Part shown: piece after piece, positions 26,093 to 33,825 of the stretch
Position numbering within the stretch: the stretch's first letter is position 1
Layout of the letters: each line of letters starts with the position of its first letter
Assembly: GCF_965218685.1 (NCBI RefSeq)
Contig: NZ_OZ244657.1
Span: 1,550,001 to 1,614,000 of the forward strand
Direction: 5' to 3'
DNA length: 64,000 bases
From: Thalassobius sp965218685
GTDB taxonomy: Bacteria > Pseudomonadota > Alphaproteobacteria > Rhodobacterales > Rhodobacteraceae
Notes under the pieces: model-generated
Told to the model about the DNA's origin: nothing
Seen by the model: the letters and a program-made list of their open reading frames with translations, nothing else
Database searches by the model: none
Translations under genes and position numbers: made by a program

Positions 26093-26850
26093 TGTGCGGC
26101 CTCGTGCGAGTGATCATGGGAATGGTCGTGATCGCACCCGTCATCATGGGTGTGGTTATGCTCATGCCGGTACAACGCCAGCGCGCCATGGGTTCCGGTG
26201 CCAAAAAGCGCCCGGTATTCGGGGGCCGAGGCAACATGTTCCGGCTTGCCTTCGCAGCAAACATGCCCGTTCAGGCACAACACCCGGTCCGAGGCCGCCA
26301 TCACCACATGCAGTTCGTGGCTGACCATCAGAACGCCGCAGCCCATATCCCGTCGGACCTGCTCGATCTGCTGGTAAAACGCGGCCGAGCCGGGCTGGTC
26401 CAGACCTTGGGTGGCCTCGTCCAAAATCAGCAGGTGCGGCTCGTTCAGCAGGGCGCGGGCCAGAAGGACGCGCTGAAACTGGCCTCCGGACAGGTTGGAC
26501 ATCTGCCGGTCCATCAGGTTTTCGGCGCCGGCCTCGGCCAGGGCCGATCGGGCGGTCCGCAGGGGCACACGGTGCGGCAGGTTCAGGAACCGGCCCACGG
26601 TCAGCGGCAAGGTAGGATCTATGTGCAGCTTCTGAGGGACATAGCCGATCCGCAGCCCCGGCGCGCGCGTGATTTGACCTGTCTGAGGTTTCAGGGCCCC
26701 GACGATTGCCTTTAGCAACGTGGATTTGCCCGAGCCATTGGGCCCGACCACAGTAACGATTTCGCCTGCTTCCACGCGGAAATCCACGTTAGACAGAATC
26801 GGCTGCCCATTGGCGCGGACGGTAATGTTTTGCACGTCGATCAGGCTCAT
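26089..26850 (-). CDS. znuC: Zinc ABC transporter ATP-binding protein ZnuC
   Basis: The 253-aa ATPase has Walker A GPNGSGKST, signature LSGGQFQRVLLARAL and Walker B LLILDEATQGLD. It drives zinc import through ZnuB. The last 25 residues are histidine-rich (EHNHTHDDGCDHDHSHDHSH), an addition not needed for ATPase function that may bind zinc. ATG 26850 overlaps the zur stop by 4 bases (ATGA); a longer in-frame start would run into zur. Confidence 0.93.
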   Translation of the reverse strand: MSLIDVQNITVRANGQPILSNVDFRVEAGEIVTVVGPNGSGKSTLLKAIVGALKPQTGQITRAPGLRIGYVPQKLHIDPTLPLTVGRFLNLPHRVPLRTARSALAEAGAENLMDRQMSNLSGGQFQRVLLARALLNEPHLLILDEATQGLDQPGSAAFYQQIEQVRRDMGCGVLMVSHELHVVMAASDRVLCLNGHVCCEGKPEHVASAPEYRALFGTGTHGALALYRHEHNHTHDDGCDHDHSHDHSHEAAQ

Positions 26851-27329
26851 GCCGGGGCTTTCTGTTGGCAGTTGGGGCACAGGCCCTCGGCCTCGATCAC
26901 GGCTTTCTCGATGGCAAAACCTTCGGCGCGGGCGGTTTTCCCCAAAGTGTCAGCAGAGACATGCGCTGCTGCCTCGGCAACCGAGTTGCATGCCCGGCAG
27001 ATCAGGAACATCGGTGTGTGATCCTGGCCCGGATGAGTGCAGGCGGTAAAGGCGTTCAGGTGCTCGATCTTGTGGGCAAACCCGTTGGATACAAGGAAAT
27101 CCAGTGCCCGGTAGGCCACGGGCGGCTGCGAGCCCAGGCCCTCGGCGCGCAGCTTGTCCAGAATTTCGTAGGCGCCCAGGGCACGGTGTTCGTGTAGCAG
27201 GATTTCCAACACCCGGCGCCGCACAGGCGTGAACTGCAAACCGTTTTCGGTGCACATTTTCTCGACCGCGCTCAGGCTATCCTGAATGCAACTGTGGTGG
27301 TCATGTTTGGCAAATCCGACAGGATCCAT
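26847..27329 (-). CDS. zur: Zinc uptake regulator Zur (Fur family)
   Basis: The 160-aa repressor has a winged-helix domain (QFTPVRRRVLEILLHEHRALGAYEIL) and Fur-family metal sites: the CxxC pairs LICRACN and GLCPNCQQ for structural zinc, and a His/Cys cluster around AFTACTHPGQDHT. With zinc bound it blocks transcription of uptake genes. ATG 27329 is preceded by GAAAGG about 6 bases upstream. It leads zur-znuC-znuB and faces znuA; Zur-like boxes lie between them, which implies autoregulation. DNA-binding residues and context favour Zur over Fur. Confidence 0.9.
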   Translation of the reverse strand: MDPVGFAKHDHHSCIQDSLSAVEKMCTENGLQFTPVRRRVLEILLHEHRALGAYEILDKLRAEGLGSQPPVAYRALDFLVSNGFAHKIEHLNAFTACTHPGQDHTPMFLICRACNSVAEAAAHVSADTLGKTARAEGFAIEKAVIEAEGLCPNCQQKAPA

Positions 27330-27365
27330 GGGGTGCCTTTCGGTAAGGGCATTTTGTGCTTGATA

Positions 27366-27412
27366 TGAGATAATGTAACAAGTATCAACCCTCGTTATGT
27401 TATACAATTACA
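27366..27412. promoter_or_regulatory. Two Zur-box-like sites between zur and znuA
   Basis: TGAGATAATGTAACA at 27366-27380 and TGTTATACAATTACA at 27398-27412 match the Zur consensus TGTTATA-N-TATAACA at 11 and 12 of 14 positions. Their starts are 32 bases apart, three helical turns. The first is inside a wider inverted repeat TTGATA...TATCAA at 27360-27388. The second ends 11 bases before the znuA start, where bound Zur would block transcription. Confidence 0.75.
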
Positions 27413-27423
27413 CGAGGTAAGAC

Positions 27424-28413
27424 ATGCGTTCGTTCGTTTGGGTCGCCGCCACCGCGTCGCTGGCCGCCCCCGCCTGGGCCGAGGCCCCCAAGGTCGTGAC
27501 TGATATCGCTCCGGTGCATTCGCTGGTCGCACAAGTGATGCAGGGCGTGGGCGCGCCCACCATGCTGATCGATCCGGGTGCTTCGCCGCACGGCTATGCG
27601 CTGCGCCCCTCTCAGGCGCGTGCGCTAAGCGACGCTGACGCTGTGTTCTGGATTGGCGAGGCCCTGACCCCCTGGATGGAGCAGCCGATGGAATCGCTGG
27701 CCGCGCAGGCGGTCTCGGTCGAGTTGCTAGAGCTGGAGGCCACGCTGAAGCTGGAGTTCCGCGAGACAGCAACGTTCGAGGGACATGATCACGACGAGGC
27801 GCACGGTCATGATGATCATGACGACCACGACAAACATGGCCACGACGACCATGATGACCACGATGACCACGACAAACATGGCCACGATGATCACGCCCAT
27901 GACGGGGTCGACCCCCATGCCTGGCTGGATCCGGTGAACGCCATCGTTTGGACGCAGGCCATTGCGGACGAGCTGTCGCGCCTCGATCCTGAAAACGCGG
28001 GTGCTTATGCCAAGAACGCGGCCGCAGGCATTGAAGCAATCGAGGCGCTGAGCGCCCAGCTTGCCCAGGATCTGGATGCGGCCCATGACCTGCGCTTCGT
28101 GGTGTTTCACGATGCCTATCACTATTTCGAAAACCGCTTTGGCCTGGCCGCCACTGGTGCCATTTCAGTAGGGGATGCGGTTGACCCCAGCGCCGCGCGG
28201 GTGGCCGAGGTGCGCGATGCCGTCAGCGAAACCGGGGTCACATGCGTGTTCGCTGAACCTCAGTTCAATCCGGGCCTGATCCGCGCCGTGTCGGAATCCG
28301 GTGTGAAAGTTGCCCAGATCGATCCGCTGGGTGTCGGGCTGGATCTGGGGCCCGAACATTACGGTCAGACCATGCGCAAACTCTCGGCCAGTATTCTGGG
28401 CTGCCTGGAATAA
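27424..28413 (+). CDS. znuA: Zinc ABC transporter substrate-binding protein ZnuA
   Basis: The 329-aa periplasmic protein starts with a signal peptide (MRSFVWVAATASLAAPAWA, cut after AWA). Zinc-binding histidines of the cluster 9 family lie in IAPVHSLVAQ, DGVDPHAWLDP and VFHDAYHYF. Between the first and second ligands a long His/Asp loop at about residues 120-160 (HDHDEAHGHDDHDDHDKHGH) is thought in this family to collect zinc. A 23-base stretch of the loop recurs at a 42-base spacing (27823 and 27865), a sign of repeat expansion. It is transcribed away from zur-znuCB under probable Zur control. Confidence 0.94.
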   Translation: MRSFVWVAATASLAAPAWAEAPKVVTDIAPVHSLVAQVMQGVGAPTMLIDPGASPHGYALRPSQARALSDADAVFWIGEALTPWMEQPMESLAAQAVSVELLELEATLKLEFRETATFEGHDHDEAHGHDDHDDHDKHGHDDHDDHDDHDKHGHDDHAHDGVDPHAWLDPVNAIVWTQAIADELSRLDPENAGAYAKNAAAGIEAIEALSAQLAQDLDAAHDLRFVVFHDAYHYFENRFGLAATGAISVGDAVDPSAARVAEVRDAVSETGVTCVFAEPQFNPGLIRAVSESGVKVAQIDPLGVGLDLGPEHYGQTMRKLSASILGCLE

Positions 28414-28977
28414 TCAGGCACCAAAGGCCGCATCAAAGGGGGCTGGCAGGTCGAACTCTTCCAGCACCCGCGCGCGGCCCTCGGCGGACATCTTTCGCGC
28501 CGTTCGGGCCACGATTTTTTCCAGCGCTTCAGGGGTTTGCGTACCTGCGAAGGGCTGGAAATACCACTTGAGAAACGTGAAGCAGATCACGTCCTCAAGC
28601 GCCTGGACCTCGGCGTCGCGCTTGATATGTTCTTTGCGCAGCAGCACGCCGACGCGGGCCTGATCCTGGGCTGGATACCCCACCTCTGCCATCATTCCGG
28701 CAAGGCGTTCACCGTGGCGGCGGCCCTGTTCCTTGCGCCAATCCAGATAGCCCGCGCGCCCCTCGGGATAGTCCTTGCGGGGCAGCAGCCAGCGTTCCAC
28801 ATGCTGCCCACGCGAAGCGATTTGCAGGACCTCTGAGGCATCAGGGAAAAGGCGCTCCAACTCGGATGTCATGCGTTCACCGTAGAGCTGAGCGGCGGGA
28901 CGGCCGTCCTCGACCGTGGGGTCAGCGGCGTTTGCGGCGTCAATGGCGGACAGGACAAGGGACAGACGGTCAGTCAT
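28414..28977 (-). CDS. DUF4202 family protein
   Basis: This 187-aa cytoplasmic protein begins MTDRLSLVLSAIDAANAADP and contains ASRGQHVERWLLPRKDYPEGR and YLDWRKEQGRRHGERLAGMM, with several conserved His and acidic residues typical of the DUF4202 family. The function is unknown; the His/Asp content suggests a metal-dependent hydrolase-like fold, but that is speculative. It is convergent with znuA, whose stop is adjacent, and divergent from the WD40-caspase gene, with 166 bases between. Confidence 0.75.
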   Translation of the reverse strand: MTDRLSLVLSAIDAANAADPTVEDGRPAAQLYGERMTSELERLFPDASEVLQIASRGQHVERWLLPRKDYPEGRAGYLDWRKEQGRRHGERLAGMMAEVGYPAQDQARVGVLLRKEHIKRDAEVQALEDVICFTFLKWYFQPFAGTQTPEALEKIVARTARKMSAEGRARVLEEFDLPAPFDAAFGA

Positions 28978-29073
28978 GGGCGGCCTTTCAGGAACAAAGT
29001 CAGGCTTCAGTATATCGCTCCTGCGCCCACTGCAAAGCCGGATGTCCCCAGAATGTGTTTCGTTCGTCACCGA

Positions 29074-29102
29074 TTGTGAGGTACGACTTGAACCAAGATA
29101 AT
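29074..29102 (+). promoter_or_regulatory. Candidate promoter of the WD40-caspase operon
   Basis: TTGTGA at 29074-29079, a 17-base spacer and GATAAT at 29097-29102 fit a sigma-70 promoter about 40 bases before the ATG at 29144. It is the best match in the 166-base divergent gap. No obvious operator is seen. Confidence 0.5.
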
Positions 29103-29143
29103 TTGCCCTGCGCGTGCGGGGTGTACGAGGTTCGACTGCGTTC

Positions 29144-32110
29144 ATGAAATTTTTCAGAACGATAGCATTGGCAGCGGCATGTGCGGCCGGATCGGCAGTG
29201 GCGGGTCTGGCGCAGGTTCCTTCGTTTTTTCTGGATCTGGATACCGGCGGGCACCGTGCCACCATCCGCGATGTGGATGTCAGCGCAGATGGTGCGGTGA
29301 TCGTCAGCGCGGCAGATGACAAGACGGTGCGGGTCTGGGATTGGCAAAGCGGTGAAACCACCTCCATCCTGCGTGGTCAGATCGGTCCGGGCAACGAAGG
29401 GTTGGTGAATGCGGTGGCGTTGTCTCCGGACGGGACAAAAGTTGCCGTCGGAGGCTATTTCTCGGGTCATTTGGACACCGAAGGCCCCTTTGGTGACATC
29501 CGCATTTTCGACCTACGCAGCGGCACGATGGTGAGGGTTCTGAAGGGGCACCACTATATGGTCGAAGCGTTGGCCTATGACCCGGTGCGCGACGAGCTGG
29601 CGGCCTCGGGGCAGGGTGGGCAAATCTGGCGCTGGTCGGCGCCTTTTTCCGATGCTCCCACGGCCTTGCCTGTTCTGGACACGCAGTCCTGGCGGGTATC
29701 CGAGGTAAACTATGCCGCGGGTGGAACGCGCCTGATCGCGGCCACCTATGACTATGGGCTCAGAATTTGGGACCTGGAGAGTGGCCAGCCCGTGACCGCG
29801 CCGGATGACGAGGCTTTGTGGGACTACCCGCTGGTCGCCGTAGCCGTCAGCCCCGATGGGTCGCAATTTGCGCTGGCCAATGATCAGGGTCAGGTGACGC
29901 TGCGCGATGCCGCGACCGGATCGGTTCTGCAAGAGCTGCCCCAGCGCCCTTTCCGTGTGGACGCGATGACGCTGGCGGGGGATGTTCTGACACTTAGCTG
30001 TGGCTATCGCTGCGCGGGCAAGTATGGAACCGAGGTCTGGTCACTGTCCTTGGGGCAGCAAATTGCCCAGTATGACGCGCAAGAGGTCGGCATCCATGCC
30101 TCGGCCTTGATGCCAGGGACAGACATGACTCTCACCGCCGGTGGACGCTTGCACACATTACATGTCTGGCGCACGCTAACGGGCTCGGGTGTTGCGCAGA
30201 TGGGCGGGGTCGGCGCGCCGGTGGCCTCGGTCGGGATCAGCGCGCAGGCGGACCGGATCGGGTGGGGCAGTGACGACCCGTGCCCCGAGCTGACAATCTG
30301 CCCGGATGTTCTGGGCTCCCTGTCGCAGGAAATGGAGCTGCCAACACAAGAGCGCAGCTTTGAAAAACCGGGGCCGCGCGGGGCTGCGCGTCTGAACCGC
30401 GCCTTGACACAGCATCTGGATTTGACGGTGACGCTGGGCAGCGAGCCGGGCAGCGGCTTCGAAGGCTCGCGCATGCAACTGGGCGATACTGCGATCGTAA
30501 AAGGCCCCGAGGACGGCTATTACCACAGCGCCTACAGTTTCGTGTCGGGGCAGGATCAGATCATTCTGGGCGGGGGCAACGGGATTTTGCTGGTGCATGA
30601 TCTGTCGGGAACCAGCACGGGCGAATTCATCGGCCACACCAGCGATATTCTGGCGCTGGCTGTGGCCCCGCGCGCCAATCGGGTTCTTAGCGGCGGCCGC
30701 GATCAGACGCTAAAGCTGTGGAACCTTGAAACGCGCGAGCTGATAGCCTCGATGTTCTTTGCGGGGACCGATTGGATTATCTGGACGCCGCAGGGCTATT
30801 TTCATTCATCCCCCAATGGTGATCGGCTGGTTGGTTGGCACATCAATCAGGGGCAGGACCGCGAAGGGCGATATGTCCGCGCACGGCAATTGCGCCAGCA
30901 TTTGCACAGCCCCGAGATTGTTCGGCGGGCGATCCTGATCGGCTCGGCCAGCCAAGCGGCGCTGGATCTGCGGGGGCGGGACAACGAGCTGGACGAGCTG
31001 CTGACCCGCAAACCTCCCGAATTCAACATCCGTGTCGCAGGCGAGATGCAGGCGCCCGATGGTTTCGCAGTGATCGAGGTGTCCGGCACATCGCTGGAAG
31101 AGGTTGAAAGCTGGGGTTACTCGGTGCTGGTCAACGACCGCCGGGTGCATCCGGTGCGCGCAGGAGGTAGCGCGGGCAAGCTGCTGTATAACGTCCCGCT
31201 GGAAGACGGCGAAAACCAGATCACCGTCAGCGGCCAGAATGAATTTGGCTATGTCACCGAACGCAGCGCCGTGGCCCTGTTTAAACGCAAGACGAAGATC
31301 GAGAAAAAGGGTAAGCTGTATGTCGCCGTGGTGGGGATCAACAACTATCCCAAGCTGCCCGATGCCTGTGGTGGCAAGCCGTGTGATTTGCGCTATCCGG
31401 TTGCCGATGCGCTGGAGTTTCTGAACGTGCTGCGAGAACGAACGGCACCTTTGTATACGGGCATGGAAACGCTGGTGATGGTGAACAACGAGGTGCTTGA
31501 GCAGGACGCCCCGCGCCAGGCCGCGCTGTCCCTGCATATGGATCCCTTGGACGTTCTGGAACCCGAGGCACGCGCCATTACGGGCGAGCTGGTCGATTTC
31601 CTGACACAACCCGGCCCCGAGGATACCACCGTGATTTTCGTCGCTGGCCATGGCATGAACCTTGAGGAACAGTATTTCCTGTTGCCCACGAACGCCCAGA
31701 AACGTGGTGATCGCTGGCGCACGTCCTCGCTCGTGGATTGGAGCGTCATTCAGGAAGAGATATCCTTTGCCCAAGGCCGCCGCATTCTGGTGCTGGATAC
31801 CTGTCACGCGGCTAATGCCTTTAACGCCAAGCTGGAAAAAGAGGCCGCAGATGCGCGGGTCGTTGTGTTCTCGGCGACGGCGGCGAACAACACGGCGGGC
31901 GAACGGGCCGATCTGGGGCACGGGATTTTTACCTATGCGATGCTGCAGGGCCTGCGCGGCGGGGCGGACAAAACTGGTGATGGCGTGCGCCTGTTGGGTC
32001 TGGCCGACTATGTCTATCACGAGGTCGTGCGGCTGAGTAACAAGGCGCAAGAACCGTTCTATCACATCTCGCAGACCTCGAACTTCCTGTTGGCGCAGGG
32101 GGCAAAGTGA
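29144..32110 (+). CDS. Exported caspase-family (C14) protein with WD40 repeats
   Basis: The 988-aa protein has a signal peptide (residues 1-23, ending GLAQ), several WD40 repeats over about 25-540 (DKTVRVWDW, DYGLRIWDLESG and DQTLKLWNLETREL are clear blades), a beta-sandwich region near 625-712 and a C-terminal caspase domain from about 723. The catalytic dyad is His836 in VAGHGMN and Cys887 in LVLDTCHAAN, so it should be active, cleaving after acidic or basic residues. Export to the periplasm is unusual, since most bacterial caspase-like proteins are cytoplasmic. The ATG lacks a good ribosome-binding site. It overlaps the next gene by 4 bases (GTGA), forming an operon with the MEMO-CapA and MORN genes. 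Confidence 0.85.
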   Translation: MKFFRTIALAAACAAGSAVAGLAQVPSFFLDLDTGGHRATIRDVDVSADGAVIVSAADDKTVRVWDWQSGETTSILRGQIGPGNEGLVNAVALSPDGTKVAVGGYFSGHLDTEGPFGDIRIFDLRSGTMVRVLKGHHYMVEALAYDPVRDELAASGQGGQIWRWSAPFSDAPTALPVLDTQSWRVSEVNYAAGGTRLIAATYDYGLRIWDLESGQPVTAPDDEALWDYPLVAVAVSPDGSQFALANDQGQVTLRDAATGSVLQELPQRPFRVDAMTLAGDVLTLSCGYRCAGKYGTEVWSLSLGQQIAQYDAQEVGIHASALMPGTDMTLTAGGRLHTLHVWRTLTGSGVAQMGGVGAPVASVGISAQADRIGWGSDDPCPELTICPDVLGSLSQEMELPTQERSFEKPGPRGAARLNRALTQHLDLTVTLGSEPGSGFEGSRMQLGDTAIVKGPEDGYYHSAYSFVSGQDQIILGGGNGILLVHDLSGTSTGEFIGHTSDILALAVAPRANRVLSGGRDQTLKLWNLETRELIASMFFAGTDWIIWTPQGYFHSSPNGDRLVGWHINQGQDREGRYVRARQLRQHLHSPEIVRRAILIGSASQAALDLRGRDNELDELLTRKPPEFNIRVAGEMQAPDGFAVIEVSGTSLEEVESWGYSVLVNDRRVHPVRAGGSAGKLLYNVPLEDGENQITVSGQNEFGYVTERSAVALFKRKTKIEKKGKLYVAVVGINNYPKLPDACGGKPCDLRYPVADALEFLNVLRERTAPLYTGMETLVMVNNEVLEQDAPRQAALSLHMDPLDVLEPEARAITGELVDFLTQPGPEDTTVIFVAGHGMNLEEQYFLLPTNAQKRGDRWRTSSLVDWSVIQEEISFAQGRRILVLDTCHAANAFNAKLEKEAADARVVVFSATAANNTAGERADLGHGIFTYAMLQGLRGGADKTGDGVRLLGLADYVYHEVVRLSNKAQEPFYHISQTSNFLLAQGAK

Positions 32111-33756
32111 GGGGCCTTCTATACATTATACTATGGGTGCTGTGCGCGGGGATGGCGCGGGCCGATTGTCCGGCGCAGGATTTTACCCCCTTCTACACAA
32201 GGGCCGACGTGTTTCAGGCCGGTTTGGAACGGGCCAAGGGCATAGCGCCAGTGCCCGGCATTCGCGGGGCGATCCTGCCGCATCATCTGGAAATGCCCGA
32301 ACTTCTGGCTGGGGCGATCCGCATGACTTCGGGGGATCAGGTGACGCGCGCCGTCGTGCTTTTTCCGGACCACTTCTATCAATCGAAGACCCCGTTCGCG
32401 GTCACGATACGCGGGTTCGACACGATCTTTGGCAAGGTCCCGACGGATGCGCAGGCTGTTGAGAACCTGTTGGGGGGGATCGTCCAGGACAGTTGCCTGT
32501 TCCAAAAAGACCATGGCATTCGTGCGGCCCTGCCTTTCATGGCGCGCCTGATGCCTGGGGTGCCGATTGTGCCGGTTGCGGTCTCGATCAATTCGGGCCG
32601 CGATGAATGGGACGAAATGATCGCGCGGCTGCGTCCCCTGATGCAGCCGGGGACGGTGGTTTTGCAGGTCACGGATTTCTCGCATTACATGCCGCTGCAT
32701 CAGGCCCGTCTGCGCGACCAGCAGGTTCTGAATGTGCTATCGGCCGGGGATACCGAGGCCGCCGCGCGCTTCGTGCAGCCCGATCACGTGGATTCGGTTG
32801 GTGCCATGTATATCGCCATGACCCTGATGGCCGAGCAAGGCGCGGCCCCGGTGGTGGTGGCCAATGCCAATATGCAAGAGCTTTACGATCGGTTCATCGC
32901 TGAAACGACCAGCTATGTCACAGCAGCCTATGTGCCCGAAGGGGTAGATGCCCCACCGCTGTTCGGGGCGCAGCGCTTTGTTATCGGTGGGGACCTGTTC
33001 CTGGGGCGGGTGCTGCCCTCGTTGCTAAGTGACGAGTTGATTGCCGAACGCGTGACCAAGGCCGCGCTGGGTGCGACCAAGGGCCTGCCCCTTGTGCTGA
33101 ACCTGGAAGGGGTGCTGCTGCCGGACATGCCGACGGGGCTGGATCACATGGTGTTGGCGATGCCGGCGGGGATCGTGCAGGACTGGGCGCAAAGGCTGAA
33201 CGTGGTCGCGGTGTCACTGGCAAACAACCATGCCCGCGATATCGGCGAAACCGGACTGACCGAGACCCGCCGTGCGCTGGACCAAATGGGGATCGCCCAT
33301 TTCGGTCAGGGCGAGGTGTTGCGGATGATGGGGGTGGCCATGGTCGGGCTGACCGATCTGGATGGACGGGCGCTGCCCTCGGTGGATCGGCTGACGCCTG
33401 AATTGCTGGACAGTGCGGTTCTGCCGGATGCGCAAACGCCGGTTCTGGCCATGCTGCACTGGGGGCGCGAGTTTGTGACCGCGCCGGGGCCGCGCGAAGA
33501 ATGGATCGCCGAGGCGCTGCGCCAGCGCGGGGTGGCGGCCATCATTGGCGCGCATCCTCATGCGGTCAGCAACGGTGCGCAGGTTCTGGGTGGGGGCGAT
33601 ACCGTGGTGCTGCACTCTTTGGGGAACTTCCTGTTCGATCAGATGCCGCCCCACAGCTCGGGCGGACTGGCCGAGGTGCGGGTGTTTCCACAAGGCACCG
33701 TATCCGTCCGGCCTTTGGCATTGCCGCATTTGTTCGAACTGACCCAATCCAAGTGA
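32107..33756 (+). CDS. Exported fusion of MEMO-like and CapA-like domains
   Basis: The 549-aa protein has a signal peptide (to about residue 19, ARA) and two domains. Residues 45-280 match MEMO/AmmeMemoRadiSam protein B: GAILPHHLEMPELL, VVLFPDHF and VTDFSHYMPLH supply the His/Asp pocket residues. Residues 290-545 match the CapA/PgsA calcineurin-like fold: IGGDLFLGR, LNLEGVL, SLANNHARDIGETGL, LHWGREF, IIGAHPHAVS and LHSLGNFLFD. CapA proteins act in poly-gamma-glutamate or other surface polymer metabolism. A GTG start sits on the caspase stop (GTGA), so translation is coupled. No other capsule genes (capB, capC) are present. Confidence 0.8.
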   Translation: MRGLLYIILWVLCAGMARADCPAQDFTPFYTRADVFQAGLERAKGIAPVPGIRGAILPHHLEMPELLAGAIRMTSGDQVTRAVVLFPDHFYQSKTPFAVTIRGFDTIFGKVPTDAQAVENLLGGIVQDSCLFQKDHGIRAALPFMARLMPGVPIVPVAVSINSGRDEWDEMIARLRPLMQPGTVVLQVTDFSHYMPLHQARLRDQQVLNVLSAGDTEAAARFVQPDHVDSVGAMYIAMTLMAEQGAAPVVVANANMQELYDRFIAETTSYVTAAYVPEGVDAPPLFGAQRFVIGGDLFLGRVLPSLLSDELIAERVTKAALGATKGLPLVLNLEGVLLPDMPTGLDHMVLAMPAGIVQDWAQRLNVVAVSLANNHARDIGETGLTETRRALDQMGIAHFGQGEVLRMMGVAMVGLTDLDGRALPSVDRLTPELLDSAVLPDAQTPVLAMLHWGREFVTAPGPREEWIAEALRQRGVAAIIGAHPHAVSNGAQVLGGGDTVVLHSLGNFLFDQMPPHSSGGLAEVRVFPQGTVSVRPLALPHLFELTQSK

Positions 33757-33825
33757 GTTAGCTCTTGTCGCGAGCGCTTTTCGCCTTGTAGCTTTCGGGT
33801 AACAAGTCGCGAAAGGGATGATGGC

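Noticed and set aside
27806..27900. Simple-sequence assembly artefact in znuA
   Set aside because: The repeat stays in frame, copies are diverged, and His-rich loops are normal in ZnuA.
29144..32110. Cytoplasmic antiphage caspase effector
   Set aside because: A clear signal peptide and lack of nuclease, TIR, CBASS or Avs genes argue against known defence systems.
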